Position numbers and translations under genes: made by a program
Assembly: GCA_023846275.1 (NCBI GenBank)
Contig: CM043865.1
Span: 6,684,068-6,748,067 of the forward strand
Source of the DNA: Vanilla planifolia
Lineage: Eukaryota; Streptophyta; Magnoliopsida; Asparagales; Orchidaceae
DNA length: 64,000 nt
Direction of reading: 5' to 3'
In this document: positions 1 to 11,346 of the stretch, piece after piece
Position numbering within the stretch: the stretch's first letter is position 1
How the letters are laid out: each line of letters opens with the position of its first letter
The notes under the pieces: generated by a model
Databases searched by the model: none
The model's input: the letters and a program-made list of their open reading frames with translations, nothing else
Told to the model about the DNA's origin: nothing

Positions 1-340
1 CACAATGATATTGTGTGGAATAAAAATGAATAGACAGCAAACACAAAAAATAGATACATAGAATTCAAACTTCCTTTGAAAGTGAGAAGTTACTCTAGAA
101 TAGCTCCAATATTGAAAAGTCAATACTAAATTATGCAACCTTCTTTGAGAATGTCAATCTAATCTATACAACTCTTGATTTGGATAAGCAATGCCCTATT
201 TACCCACATAATTAGGCATGTGAATTAGCCTCTTTTTGAGTTTAGAACACCTTTCAAGACCATGAATTTCGAGATCTCCTTGAATTTCTCATGTCTTTCA
301 TGATCTATTCCGCTAGAAACATTTCAACAGACTTTTCTTA

Positions 341-625
341 TCAAGAACATGACATGCCCCTTGAGACCTCATTACTCAACAAATCATGCATTAGAAGAGT
401 TCTCTGATATCTTGAGCACACCTCTTCAGGCTCCCCTTGAGCTTGAACATCACCCACAACCTTGAATCCCAAGATCTCAAATTTCCCTAGCCTTTTCACA
501 ATCCAATCCACTTGAAGCATTCCACATGATTCTTCTTTCCTACTTGAAGGATGCAACAAACTCCTCGAGACCTCCTTATTCAAAGCAATTATGTACTCTA
601 GTAGCTCCATTTGATACTTGGGCAT
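341..625 (-). other. Unidentified open frame in NCL intron 3 or downstream
   Basis: This is an ATG-initiated 94-codon frame without low-complexity sequence (it includes KEESCGMLQVDWIVKRLGK and GDVQAQGEPEEVCSRYQ). Its amino-acid texture looks like a real protein fragment, not a random AT-rich frame. The region upstream on the same strand (640-860) also gives protein-like stretches in other frames but with stops. I do not recognise the family. It may be a decayed retroelement or gene fragment lying in the third intron of the NCL gene. The rest of 1-1315 shows nothing else. Confidence 0.3.
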
Positions 626-1315
626 GCTTCTTTAGGCTCCTTTTATTTATTCCTTCTTGACCTGTGAGAACATTTCTTGAAAACTTCCTTCTCGAATCCT
701 TCAGTCACTGCATGAGGGAATTCATAAGACATTCTTTTCCCAAGGCACCAAAGTCTCTCAAGCTACCTTTTCTTCTTTCCTAAGACCACCCTTTTAAGAA
801 ATCTCCACGAGTTATATAAAACATCAAGACCTTATTCAAGGTTAAGTGGTGGTCATTCTTTAAAACATTTTTCAATTAGCTTAAGTGATATATATGCTCC
901 AAATTAAGGGCAGAAAACATTATATGTATTTATTTGTCCCACACACCTATTGAGAGCCGCTCCCTACAATAAATAGGAATCCTTAATCTTGAGCTAAAAA
1001 CACACAAAAAATTATTTTAACATAAATTATTAACAAAAAATGCACCAGTTTTAGGAGCCAGCCAAATGTAATACATGGAGAAAATGCAGGAGCAAACCAA
1101 ATGCACTGCCTGAAGAAAACAAACCACTAATATAGTCCATGCTTCAAGAATCAGTAGTTGAGGGATTAACCGTACTTAATGTGAAAGAAAATGCTTTTGG
1201 CATTTACTATTAACATGCAGAAAAAAAATTAGAATGCGACCATCCAAGAAGCTCTGCAAAAACAATGCATTATAATAACCAACTTAAGGAAACATGTGAA
1301 CATTGTCTATGTCAA

Positions 1316-1390
1316 ACTAAATGAAATATCCAATATAAGTAACAAGGAAGTACTTGTTCAACTGAACCAAAGGGGGCAAATTGAAACAGT
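1316..1390 (-). repeat. Decayed duplicate of the 3' end of NCL exon 3
   Basis: Plus-strand 1316-1390 aligns with 1412-1493, sharing blocks such as ATATAAG, AAGTACT, CAACTGAA and GGGCAA with scattered differences and small indels. The second of these segments is the exon 3 end plus its donor region. The copy has lost its donor and coding sense, so it is a partial exon duplication now within the following intron. Confidence 0.65.
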
Positions 1391-1429
1391 GATCTTCCAT
1401 TATAGTTTATGACAAAATGAAAGAAATAC

Positions 1430-1611
1430 CTGATATAAGCAATAAGAAAGTACTAGTCCAACTGAAACAATAAGGGCAATTAATACAGTAAGACGCTGTC
1501 CTGAAGAAAATTTGAAGATTTTGGGTAGCTGTACAATAACAAATGGGACAATGGATATAGCCATTATCCTTGCAGCATAGCTTGTTTGCAAATCAGTCGA
1601 TACACCACTCC
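1430..1611 (-). CDS. NCL: NCL exon 3
   Basis: The acceptor is TTTCAG| at 1612 and the donor is CAG|GTATTT at 1430/1429. The exon encodes SGVSTDLQTSYAARIMAIS, a hydrophobic stretch, QLPKIF, SSGQRLTVLIALIVSVGLVLSYCLYQ. In relatives the next residues begin VFQPW, so the next exon should start with Val. No such exon was found between here and the left edge. A damaged copy of this exon's 3' end lies just downstream at 1316-1390. Confidence 0.88.
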
Positions 1612-4600
1612 CTGAAACAAACAAAAGCATTTCAATTTGAGGAGATTTATGCGTGCTTGCAATTCAAATATTTCATTATAGTCTAATCTTAATTCTGCAG
1701 AAAAACTCAATCCAAAAGTACCAAATAGACCGCAACAACTCAAAAATGGATTGAAGCTTCACAAAGCCAAAAAGGAAATTTAACAAAACCTCACTAAAAT
1801 CACTCGAAATTTGCACCACTATAAACTTTTCTCTAAAGCATGACAATAAACTACAACAGCTATAGAAAATCAGTAAAACAGATGGTCTGTTCCTCATAAA
1901 TAAAACAAAAATGGCATAAAGCCTGTTCAGGATATTAATGGGCAAGCTCTTTGCTGGTCTCAGAGCTTACATTTTAGAATACTAAAACATTCTTTTCACA
2001 CTAAATAGACATCAAACAAATTGAAGTTAAAAAAATGCTTGCTAGATCTACTAAAGTTTGTATAACTTTTGATTTATTAAAATAACAAAAGGCTACAAAA
2101 TTTTTTCTATTTATTATTACATTTATTATTATCCTGCTTGTAAGTGATGAGATCTTCAAATATTATCAAAAACAAATGGCAAGTAACTCACCAAATAGAT
2201 TGAATCCTCGAGTATCTTGAGAATCTACTGAAACTGAGTTGTCCGAAAGATCACACTTACCAACAACAACACATGAACCCCATAACAAAGTCAACAAAAA
2301 GACAGTTGACCCAGCAAGCAAGCCCATTCCAATCAAAACCTGGTTTTGTGCCTCCTCTTTGGTTCCAGAGAGTCCAGAAACTGCACTTGTATCACAATTT
2401 CAATATTATATAAAACTTACTTTTATCCAGCCAATAAGAAAATATCAAATATCTTGATGCCAAAAGATAAAACAAATTATGATTCAGATGGGCAACGGTG
2501 ATATACAAATTACAGCTAAATAAATATTATCCATTGGAAGGATAAGCTTAAGAGAAGTGCTACAATAAACAAAAAACAACTTTCCACTCAATCACAAAGA
2601 ATTCAGCAAGTTCAAATGAAGTAGTGCCTGCAAATCAAACAAATAGGAAAAAAATGAATCACAAATGAAATAGAAATATAAAGAAACCCACATTCATACA
2701 AATTGAAGATGAGCTAAAAGTACTCAATTTCAGGTTTCAGTTCAATCTTTACAACTAACAAATGCTCATTGAAAAATTTTACTAGTAACAAATAATATTT
2801 CAAACAAGATTTCTACCACCAAATGAGTGACAACATTAAGAATGTGCAGAATATTTTGCTAAAAATACCCTGAAAAAAACACATTTTTATGCAAATTCTC
2901 TGATAAAGTATGTGTTATAAATGATTAATTCCAGGGTTCGATTCTATCTTCACAGCTATAAAATCTTGTTGAAAAATTTTGCAAGCAACAAATAATACCT
3001 CAAACAAGATTTCTATTCAACAAGTGACATTAAGAATTTGCGAAATATTTTGTTACAACTACCTTGGAAAAAAAAAACAAAATTATGCAAATGCACCGAT
3101 AAAATTTTTGTTTTATACAACTTATTCTGAATTACTGTTGATATGACAGGTAAAACTGCGACAACATTCCAACTGTTCTCCTGGGAATATAACACAATAG
3201 AATTATCTTTACTTCTACAATGAATTTTGAAATTGGATCGCACTCTTGGCTGTTCATATAAATACAAGACAAATGAAACCGCTATTTAAATTTCAAGCTA
3301 TAGGAAAAATCTTATTCCCCAAATTCTTTTTGATGAATCCCAAAATCAATACTCAAGTGTGCCTTAGCACATTATTGACTCTTACAAGGAATAGAGAAAC
3401 TTAAAAAACATGGGCTTCCAAAGTCATTTCAATTCATCTAGACACAGTTTTATGCACTATATAGAAGGTCACAATTTTGAAGCATGCTTAACAAACTTTT
3501 AGACCACTGAGCTTTGGGCTTATCTCAAACCTACACTTAGAATGAAATAAGACATCATGTTAGAGAGAATTTCAAAGCAAAACATAAAAGAGATAGAATT
3601 GATAAAGCAAAAGAGGAAGAACCTTTCCATTTTGTGACTTTTGAAGAGAATCCATAACAAAATGGGCAAGGGCAATTTTGAATTTACGTCTAAAAGAAGC
3701 ATAAAGGATGACTGTTTCTCCCACCGAACACAGCTAAGTAAGCTGACTCTCAACTCAACTGCTGTTTTTTAATCCATCCTCTAGCCTCAAGGCTTAAAGT
3801 ATTGCCCTCTAGCAATGAAGGATCCTGGGGTTCTCAACTCCCACAACAAATCCTTCATAGAGGTTTTTGATGAGTCTGCAGACCCATCCATAGTTCACAT
3901 CAAATCACCATCCTTATTCAAAGTAGAACTAGATGTGTTTTTTTAAGAGTTCTCCAAAATGGTTACCCCATTCAAACAAATGTTAATTGGAAAACCTTCT
4001 CATGGGTGACTGCACAAGGAGACGATTCATTCTGCCTTCAAGAAAATTGATTTTTTAAGCATTCACAATGGGATTCCTAAACAATCATGTATTAATCAGA
4101 TTTACCAAAGAAGAAGACTACTCATGTTACTAGCTCCACAGAGCTTGGAATATTGCAAATGAGAGCTTTCAAATGACAATTCGACTTTCGCGTCAATACA
4201 AAACCATCTCTGGCACCTGGTTCAGTTTCACTGGAATATCTTCCAATATATTTCTTCAACAAGGTGGCACTACACTCTTTGGTTTCGACAATAAGAACTT
4301 TATATAAGTGAATGCTACAATGATAAATCTAACTTGACCGAATGTTAGCAGGTCTACATTGAGGTGGATTTAGCGAAGGACTTACCTAGCAGAATTAGGA
4401 TTACAAAAAAAGAAGAGAACTACAATAAATTCTAGTAAAAAATACACTCTTAATATATATGATTTGATGTATTATTTATTATAAGTTAGATATCTTATTG
4501 AATTAAAATTTACCAAATAACATATGTAAGACTTATATTTAATATATATGTTTGATGTAGAGGTAATGATAGACTAGAGAAATAAATTAACATGAGAAAA

Positions 4601-7600
4601 TATTGTATTTAGAGATGTTTATCATTGTTTATTGTAATAATATATTGTTATACATTATTATATATTTTAATTAGTTATATTCTAAATGTATACTAAGTCA
4701 TATATGATAAAAAATAAAATGAGTGATTAACAAATATTAATAACAAAATGATGTAAATTTAGTAAGAGATGATGTTTCAATATGTATTTTTAAGACTAAC
4801 TATCTAGATTGATATATCTTTAAAATTAAGTATTTGTTTTTGAATTAATATATTCCTAAAAGTAAAACTACCACCAAGATTAATATATCTTTAGAAGTGT
4901 TGCTAAAGAGATATTATTGAGTTATTTAGAGTAAAATATTCTATATGTTTAAAAGAAATAATGGCTTAAAAATTAATATCATTCCTTAAAGATAAAATTG
5001 GGTTTCAAATGAATCAAAAGAAAGAGAAAAATAACATGACTTTTAGTAATTTATATTATTATTAATATAGACCATATATGTAATTATCAAAAATGTTTGT
5101 TTTATATTATATTATATACTTTTCCCACTAGGCTAGTGTCGATTAGCTCATACCCATTTGGCTTAACATTTTCAAACTACATTACAAGCATGACAAAATG
5201 GCATTAAATCAGTAACTAATAATAGAGACACCAAAAGCTCCAACTACATTAGCAAAATAGAAACCTCCGAAGTCAATGTTAAAGGACAAGCAAGACAAGT
5301 AAAATAAAAAGCTACTACATTAGACAAAATTGTTTCAAAAGAGGATCCTACATATAAAACAATCAAATTTCAAATCAAAGCTCATCCCTCTCTCAATATC
5401 AAAAGAAAGTACCAATAAGAGAGACAAAATCAAATGAGACTTTAAATAATCCAAACAAAGCCCAATCACAACATATGAAACTAAACATGATCTTAAATTA
5501 GATAATGGATGACTATCTATACTAAAAAACTCCCAAATGAAAAATAAACAAGACTTTGGTCTCTGATACTGAAGTATCACACAATAAAGTAAAACACCAG
5601 AACAATCTTTAATCTTTCAAGAAATTCAGTAACGATCTTTAGGAAAAAGCTATGGGCTCAAGGTTATTGCAATATAACAAGGAAGATTTTACCCAATGTT
5701 AAGCTAATGGTCGAAGAAAAAACACAAAAAGGGGCAAGAAAAATCAAACAATTTGAAAGATACTCATAGAAGCTCTCACATCATCCTTATGTGAGACTTC
5801 CATTAATCTCATCAAGTAGTTTCTTTGATTCTATTAGCAGCACATATCTTTAACAAATATTTACTAGCTTCTTCATTTGGTCAATACCAACATCTTTTGT
5901 TAATACTTCTTTATTTCAAGTCAAAAGAAAATTTTGTCCATCTTTTGTGAACTAATATCATTGTGTTCATCGATAGTAAATGACATCTCGATCCCATAAG
6001 CATAGATTTTCTAATATAGTTTGGTAGACATCTGAAGTAACACTTCGAAGATAATTTCATTAATATAATATTTGGTAACAACAAACTTTACCTTGCATTG
6101 TTTTTCAACTCTCATCTAAGAATCTTTATAAATCTATCTTAAAGAATAAGATCTTGGATATTTTATAGTCTCTAGCTTTAGTCTTTCTCCAAGAATTTTC
6201 GATATTTGGCTCTTTTCATTTCCAGCGTCAACGATAGCACTGATAAGCTCTTTTGTCACTTATATTCTCATGGCAAAGAGTTTTTTTTTATTTTTTTGCT
6301 TTGCTTAAGAAAAGTTGTTTGAACTCATCATAAACGATGAGCTTTTATCAACTTATTGAGGAGTTTCAAGTACCTTTCCAACCTTTGCTGTAATAAGTAC
6401 TTTATCCTACTTGAATTTTTCTAAAAAAATTCACGATACAATCTCCAATATTTTTCACATACATGTTCTCTCTTCATGTGATAACTCAATACTTTTGATT
6501 TTTATTGATAAAAAGAGTACTATTAATTGTGGTCATAATACTTTTTTGGAGCATTTTTCTTTTTGTCTCCAATTTTAAGACTTACACTCAAACGTTCAGG
6601 TATTTTATCATCTAGTAAGGTCTTTTTGTATTCATTTTTCTTTTTTATAGAAATAGCAAATGAACTGGCTTACTTCAAAGATTAAATAAAAAAGAGATAA
6701 TTCGATAATAATAAGATAATACATATCTGCAATGTACTTTGACAAATTCTACATCTCTTCAATCAATATTTTCATAGTCATCGCTCATCATCAAAATTCT
6801 ATGGTATATTCCTGCAATGTTTGTCATTATCAGTGTCGTAGATTACATCATTTTCTCCACTTTTCCTTTAAATTACCTATGGGTTAACATTTTTCTTAAT
6901 TAATTGCTTAAATTAGCTCCAAGTTACCTCTATAATTGTATCATTCTTAAGTGAGCATTTCACCAAGTTAATGCATAACTTGTCATTTTTAATTAAATAT
7001 ATATCACTTTATCTGATGATGGATAATTATATAGAGAGAAATATATCTCAAATTTCTCCAATCAAGTATTTAGTTTTTCTACATTTGTTATACCATCATA
7101 ATTTAGTAAATCATGTGTAGTATCTATTTTTAAAGAACACTGTCCCATGCATTAAAAATGTGAGATTGATGTTATCTTTATCTTTATCTCCAATTATCTT
7201 AGGATTGCTACTTAATCCAGAATTTTTTTAATTAAGAGTATTTTCCTTTAAAAGATTTTCTTTTGGATTCAACATAAGAAAGGATTGAGATTTTAATACC
7301 ACCTCCATTAATACTTGTATTTGTTAGGTTAATAGAACTATCTATGCCTCCAAACTTGATGGTAAAATAATTAGTGCAATCACCTCGATTGAAGCATCTT
7401 CAATCTCACGATTTTTTTTTCAACTTGTTCTTCAACTACTTTCTTCTTTATACTTACCATTGACATCAAATCAAAACGCACTAATATCAAAAATAATATG
7501 ACCTGTTTGCAAGGTGTTTTCTCCTTGAGCCCTCATTAGTAGACCTTTTTTTTTAGAGTAGTAGCGGCGAAAATGGAATCATATAATGACGAGGAGTAAA

Positions 7601-10600
7601 GAAAGAAGGACAATGAGAAAAGAATTTTTATCACAAGTAGATTAAATTCTTTAAGAAAATTTTCTTTAAGAGGCTTTAAATTTACAAAATTTTGATTCCT
7701 AGAATTTTGAATTTTCAAATTCTAACTTTTTACAAATTCTAAATTGCTTCATAATTTTTTTCATCCCTTTATAGAGATTTGAATACAATGTTTAATTATA
7801 AAATAAAAAATTATGCAATTTTGACCAAAAATATAAAAACTCCCTAAATTTTGCAAATTTTGTTTGATCCACACTTGTTAGTGTGGCCTGCTTTACCAAA
7901 AGCAAAAGAAACCCATTGCACCCCCATTACACAAACACCCATATGATTGCGCCAAGGGGATTCCAACGCACGGACAACACTCTACGTGCATGATGACCGG
8001 AATGGTGCGGTAGGTGTACCCATCACGCGTGCACAAAACAAGTATGTCATGGGTGATCGACAGGGCATATGTGCAACGCAAGTGCGCCTGACTCCATGTA
8101 ATCAGCTACACGTGGGCTTGGCTAAACGTGATTGTGCCCCCTAGCATGTGTGGGCTCTTGGCACACCGCACCCTTCCACGGTGTATAGCCACATCTGTGA
8201 GCACAACCAGTGCATTATAGAGCATGCTCTAGTAGGCCTGCAGCAAGTCTCCGCACCCTCTAGCTACTTTGTGTTGCGTCGTTGATTTTTGACATTTCGT
8301 CGCCTCTATTGATTTTTTCATCAATTTTAAATTCAATAAGTTTAGAAGTAATCTCTCCATAATAAATTCACTTTGTCTTTTCAATTAAAGATTTAAACTT
8401 AAAATTTTCAAAAATCTTTGCTTTAAACTTTAAATTAAAAACCCTAATGCAACTAAAACCATGTATAAAATGCAAAAAGTAACAACTTCCATTCAAAGCT
8501 TCAACGCTCAATGGCATACATAGATCAACATATATTAATTCAAGTCAATTAGAAGTTATCCTTGACTTGTTCACTAAAACATACTTTTTACTTTGTTTCT
8601 TATAAATACATCATTCATAGAAATCAATATAATCAATTTTTAGTAATCCAAAAATCATACATTTTTGGCTTAAAAGCTTTAGTCCATAGATGTGAAATGC
8701 CAATAACATAAATGCCACTTTATAGTTTCATTGGTTTCCTTCATAACCAAATCATAATTATTGACAATACAAACAAAAACAACACTTTATTCTATGCAAT
8801 TTGAATATTAACAATATCTTGTTAGAACTTCTAATTTGAATAGTGCAAGAATTATCATCAAACTTAATTGAACATCTACTATTCATTAATTATCCAATGC
8901 TTAGCAAATTATGAGCTTAATTAAGAATAAATACAGCATTACTTTGTCATGGCCACATTTAATAGACACCACACTTTTCTTGAACCCAAATTTTCCTACT
9001 ATTTCCAAGCTTTACTTTTGTTTGTTTTTTATTCATTAAGTTCTTTTTGATTAAAGATTCTATTGTAAACATAAGACTTAAAAAATGAGAATAAGAGGTT
9101 AAGAAATGGTGTTGATTTCATTTGATGTTATGCTAATTTTTTATAACACAAACTCTCCTTCAAATGAAAATAGCACTACAATGATGATTTTCTTTTTAAA
9201 TGTGGCTTTAATACCTCAATATTGGATAAAATTCAAAAGAAAAAGCTTAAAAGATACAAAATAAAAGTAGAAAAGATGAAGAGCCTTCATTTCTTTTTAA
9301 GTTAGAAGATAAGACATTAAAATATTTTCTAGGAGTTAGAGGAATTTATAATTCAAAAAGCAATTTTTCCAACACCCATTTATAATTTTTTAAACTATTA
9401 CAAAAAAAAACAATTCATTAAATTTTAAAATAAATAGAAAAATAACTATCTAAACAAAATAAATAAAATACTTCAAATAAAAATGATTTTGAATCATATT
9501 CGACAAAAAGGTCACAAGTCTTAGATATCATATATCACAATGCTCAAATAACCAACTTTCAAGCCCATTCTTTGCAAATTGGCAAGCCTCGTTTAAAGAC
9601 TCGAAATTAGACAAGCTAACCTGTAATAACAATTAATATGACATCTTGAAAAAATTTGCATGTAATAAAATCAAACTAAGAATATAATAATAACACACAA
9701 TTTGTCTAAACATGAGAAATAAATAAATTTCTTTTTGTGCATGTTGAATTTTAGGTACTCGTAATGTATTAAAAAATTAATGAAAAAATTTTAAATATAT
9801 CAAAATGTTACGATAAAAATATTTTTGAATAGGGCCTATTGAGATGACTCCAAAAACATTTGTTCCATCTCAACTGATGTACATTTAAAATTATTATAAA
9901 TTTTTAAAATATAAAATTAAATAAAAAATGAGTTAAATAATTAAAATATTTGTAATAAAAATCTTAAAGCTAGATCTTTTTACACTATCCCAATGTTTTT
10001 ATTTTTTTCCTCTCACATTTGATTAACAACTCAGATATAATAAGAGGTGGTGGTAACTTTTTTATTATCTAGACATTCTGTTTTTCTTTTTTCTAGATTT
10101 TTTATTTTGTCTCAATTAATATACAAGGATAATAACTTCAATTATACCCAAAATATATTGAGAGATACTTATTATGATTGGTGCAATGACATTTACTAGT
10201 AATTGTCAAAGGACAACCTAAGAAGAGGGGTCATGACCCCTTAAAAGTGTGGTGGATGTTTTGGCAAGGATTAAAGCCTTAATGATAAATAGTGAAATAA
10301 AAATGATACATTTACAATAATGAGCCTATTTTATCTATTATACATATCTTGTTCAACATGTTTATCTAATTTGAATGTTAATATTAAATTATTGTAGAGA
10401 TTTGCTTATTAAGTCAGTGGTTTGCTCATCCCTATCTATTTATCATTATTGAAATGTTGCACAATCACTACAATAGGATTGATATGGAGTGCAAATAGTA
10501 ATTCATTCTTATATGCTCACAAAAATATGTTAGTTGATTAATAATTAGTTGTATTTCTTTTTATCAATAATAGTCTAAAATTATTTTACATAAGTTACAA

Positions 10601-11275
10601 GAATTAATAAATATGAATATAGAGATAGGTCTTAAAGATATTAAAAAGAACAACTGTGGAGCCCAACTCATAATACTATGGGAAAAGGACCCCACAACTA
10701 TAGCGTATGAAACAAGAAAGCCTGCTCCATTATCATGCCACAAATCTGACGAAAAAAAAAAAAGGAACCCCAAAACATCTCTTTAGCAGCTACTACATAT
10801 CTATAAAGGAAATCAGAATAAGAGAAACAGCAAGAAACATACCAAGGATGAGCAAGGCATCAGGGAGTGCACCGAGGATGGGCAAGAAAAGACCCCCAAC
10901 GATCCCAGGACCGAGGATTTCCAATAACAGCTCACTTCCTCCCGACAAGAATGTCGCGGCCTTATACATGAGGAAGCCGTACGCCAATACCAAGAATAAA
11001 TTCCCCACGACCGTTGTCGTGCACGGCATAAATCCATAAGTTTGTTCGCAACCTTTCTCCGCTGAAAACCTCTCCGATCCATCGCTTCTTCTCAGAAACA
11101 AGAAGGGCGTATACCTAGAGGATCCGCCGGAATTGAGCCCGTCGGAAACAGGCACATCCTCCACCGGAGGAGAAAACAGGCGGACACCATGACCGCTTTG
11201 GGCAAAGAAGAGAAGGGTGAGACAGACGAGGCAGAGGTTGAACCGCTCTGATGCCATGGATCCCATAACTACCAT
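1430..11275 (-). CDS. NCL: Na+/Ca2+ exchanger-like protein NCL, 5' part (3 exons; 3' exons off the window)
   Basis: This is a spliced gene read leftwards. Exon 1 is 11275-10843, exon 2 is 2380-2192 and exon 3 is 1611-1430. Phases join exactly: exon 1 ends one base into a Val codon (G|TT), exon 2 ends one base into a Gly codon (G|GG), and exon 3 ends on a whole codon. All visible splice sites are GT-AG. The joined product has an N-terminal signal peptide, a transmembrane cation-exchanger (CaCA superfamily) first alpha-repeat region containing GPGIVGGLFLPILGALPDA, then VSGLSG, KCDLSD, QDT and TSYAARIMAIS. These blocks are typical of plant NCL proteins (Arabidopsis At1g53210 type), which place EF-hands between two exchanger halves. 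The EF-hand exons and second half are not in the window. Known family role: Na+/Ca2+ exchange on endomembranes in salt and calcium homeostasis. Identity is recognised from the motifs, without a database search. Alternatives within CaCA (CAX, CCX) fit less well. Confidence 0.88.
2192..2380 (-). CDS. NCL: NCL exon 2
   Basis: The acceptor is GTGCAG| at 2381 and the donor is G|GTGAGT at 2192/2191. The 189-nt exon encodes SGLSGTKEEAQ..., then a transmembrane segment (GMGLLAGSTV, LLTLLWG), then VVGKCDLSDNS and DSQDTRGFNL. This is the same order as in other plant NCL proteins. It is too short for an ATG-initiated ORF but its phase fits exons 1 and 3 exactly. Confidence 0.88.
2725..3107. repeat. Two-copy direct repeat, unit about 185-200 bp
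   Basis: Segments of about 2725-2910 and 2925-3107 share GAAAAATTTT, CAAACAAGATTTCTA, GACA(T)TAAGAAT and TATGCAAAT in the same order, with moderate divergence. This is an old tandem duplication inside NCL intron 1. No coding function is seen. Confidence 0.6.
3815..4410 (+). pseudogene. Decayed LINE ORF1 (DUF4283-type) fragment in NCL intron 1
   Basis: Forward frames, with several stops and shifts, give a series of blocks colinear with the intact LINE ORF1 at 30991-32399. They are: MVTPFKQMLIGKPSHG (compare KLAEPFKLALVGKFSHG), VLIRFTKEEDYSC (compare VILRFALEEDYLF), a Trp/Phe-rich middle, and VYIEVDLAKDLPSRIRI (compare VCVELDVTKELPKRIRI). An ATG at 3815 opens a short N-terminal frame of matching type. 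The fragment lies antisense to the NCL transcript. No zinc knuckle, ORF2 or poly(A) tail was recognised after it. Confidence 0.72.
5900..7250 (-). pseudogene. Ty3-gypsy gag-protease relic in NCL intron 1
   Basis: Reading leftwards with many stops and shifts, blocks typical of plant Ty3-gypsy gag appear at about 7250-6600: LERFEIYFSLYNYPSSDKV, LKMTSYALTW and a KWYNLRH-like segment. An aspartic-protease-like block follows at about 6245-6015: AIVDAGNEKSQISKILGER (the D-x-G of the family's IDSGSQKNLIS site), then KQCKVKFVV. The order and orientation match a gag-pol polyprotein. Reverse transcriptase and integrase were not found to the left. It lies in the same orientation as the NCL transcript, and its LTR boundaries could not be placed. 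Confidence 0.68.
7893..8290. other. GC-rich patch in NCL intron 1
   Basis: About 400 bp much richer in GC than its flanks, with many GTGC/GCAC words, preceded by a perfect short hairpin (CCACACT-TGTT-AGTGTGG, 7869-7886). Short frames on both strands overlap here but none resembles a known protein. It lies upstream of the gypsy gag relic and could be that element's leader or LTR. This is an inference. Confidence 0.3.
10843..11275 (-). CDS. NCL: NCL exon 1: signal peptide and first exchanger helices
   Basis: The exon begins with ATG at 11275; in-frame Met codons 4 and 7 follow, so the exact start is uncertain by up to six residues. Residues about 8-30 form a hydrophobic signal sequence ending near SGHGVRLF. 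A polar, Ser-rich lumenal stretch follows, then CEQTYGFMPC, a pair of cysteines typical of the family. Two hydrophobic segments come next, and the alpha-repeat loop GPGIVGG...LGALPDA. The donor is G|GTATG at 10843/10842. Reading through gives a spurious extension ending about 17 residues later. The exon is much more GC-rich than its surroundings. Confidence 0.9.
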
Positions 11276-11330
11276 GTAGAGAAAGTCGATTATTAATACC
11301 GTCCATTCAACAGAACGGGCATTATCTTTA

Positions 11331-11346
11331 CTTATTATATATATGC
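11331..11346 (-). promoter_or_regulatory. TATA box of the NCL gene
   Basis: Reading leftwards, the sequence is TTGCATATATATAATAAG-like, with TATATATAA about 60-70 nt upstream of the first ATG at 11275. That leaves room for a short leader beginning near 11305. The box is the only strong TATA motif adjacent to exon 1. No transcript data are available, so the start site is inferred. Confidence 0.5.

Larger units (their letters stand above)
2381..10842 (-). other. NCL intron 1, about 8.46 kb, filled with transposon remains
   Basis: The boundaries follow from the exact phase match of exons 1 and 2. Inside are an approximately 185-bp tandem duplication (2725-3107), a decayed LINE ORF1 on the plus strand (3815-4410), a decayed Ty3-gypsy gag/protease on the minus strand (5900-7250) and a GC-rich patch (7893-8290). 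The parts at 4420-5890 and 8300-10800 are AT-rich, with no exon, RNA gene or recognisable element. Confidence 0.8.

Noticed and set aside
7947..8144. Overlapping frames on both strands in the GC-rich patch
   Set aside because: Both strands are open over the same short span with no recognised motif. No reason to prefer either as coding.
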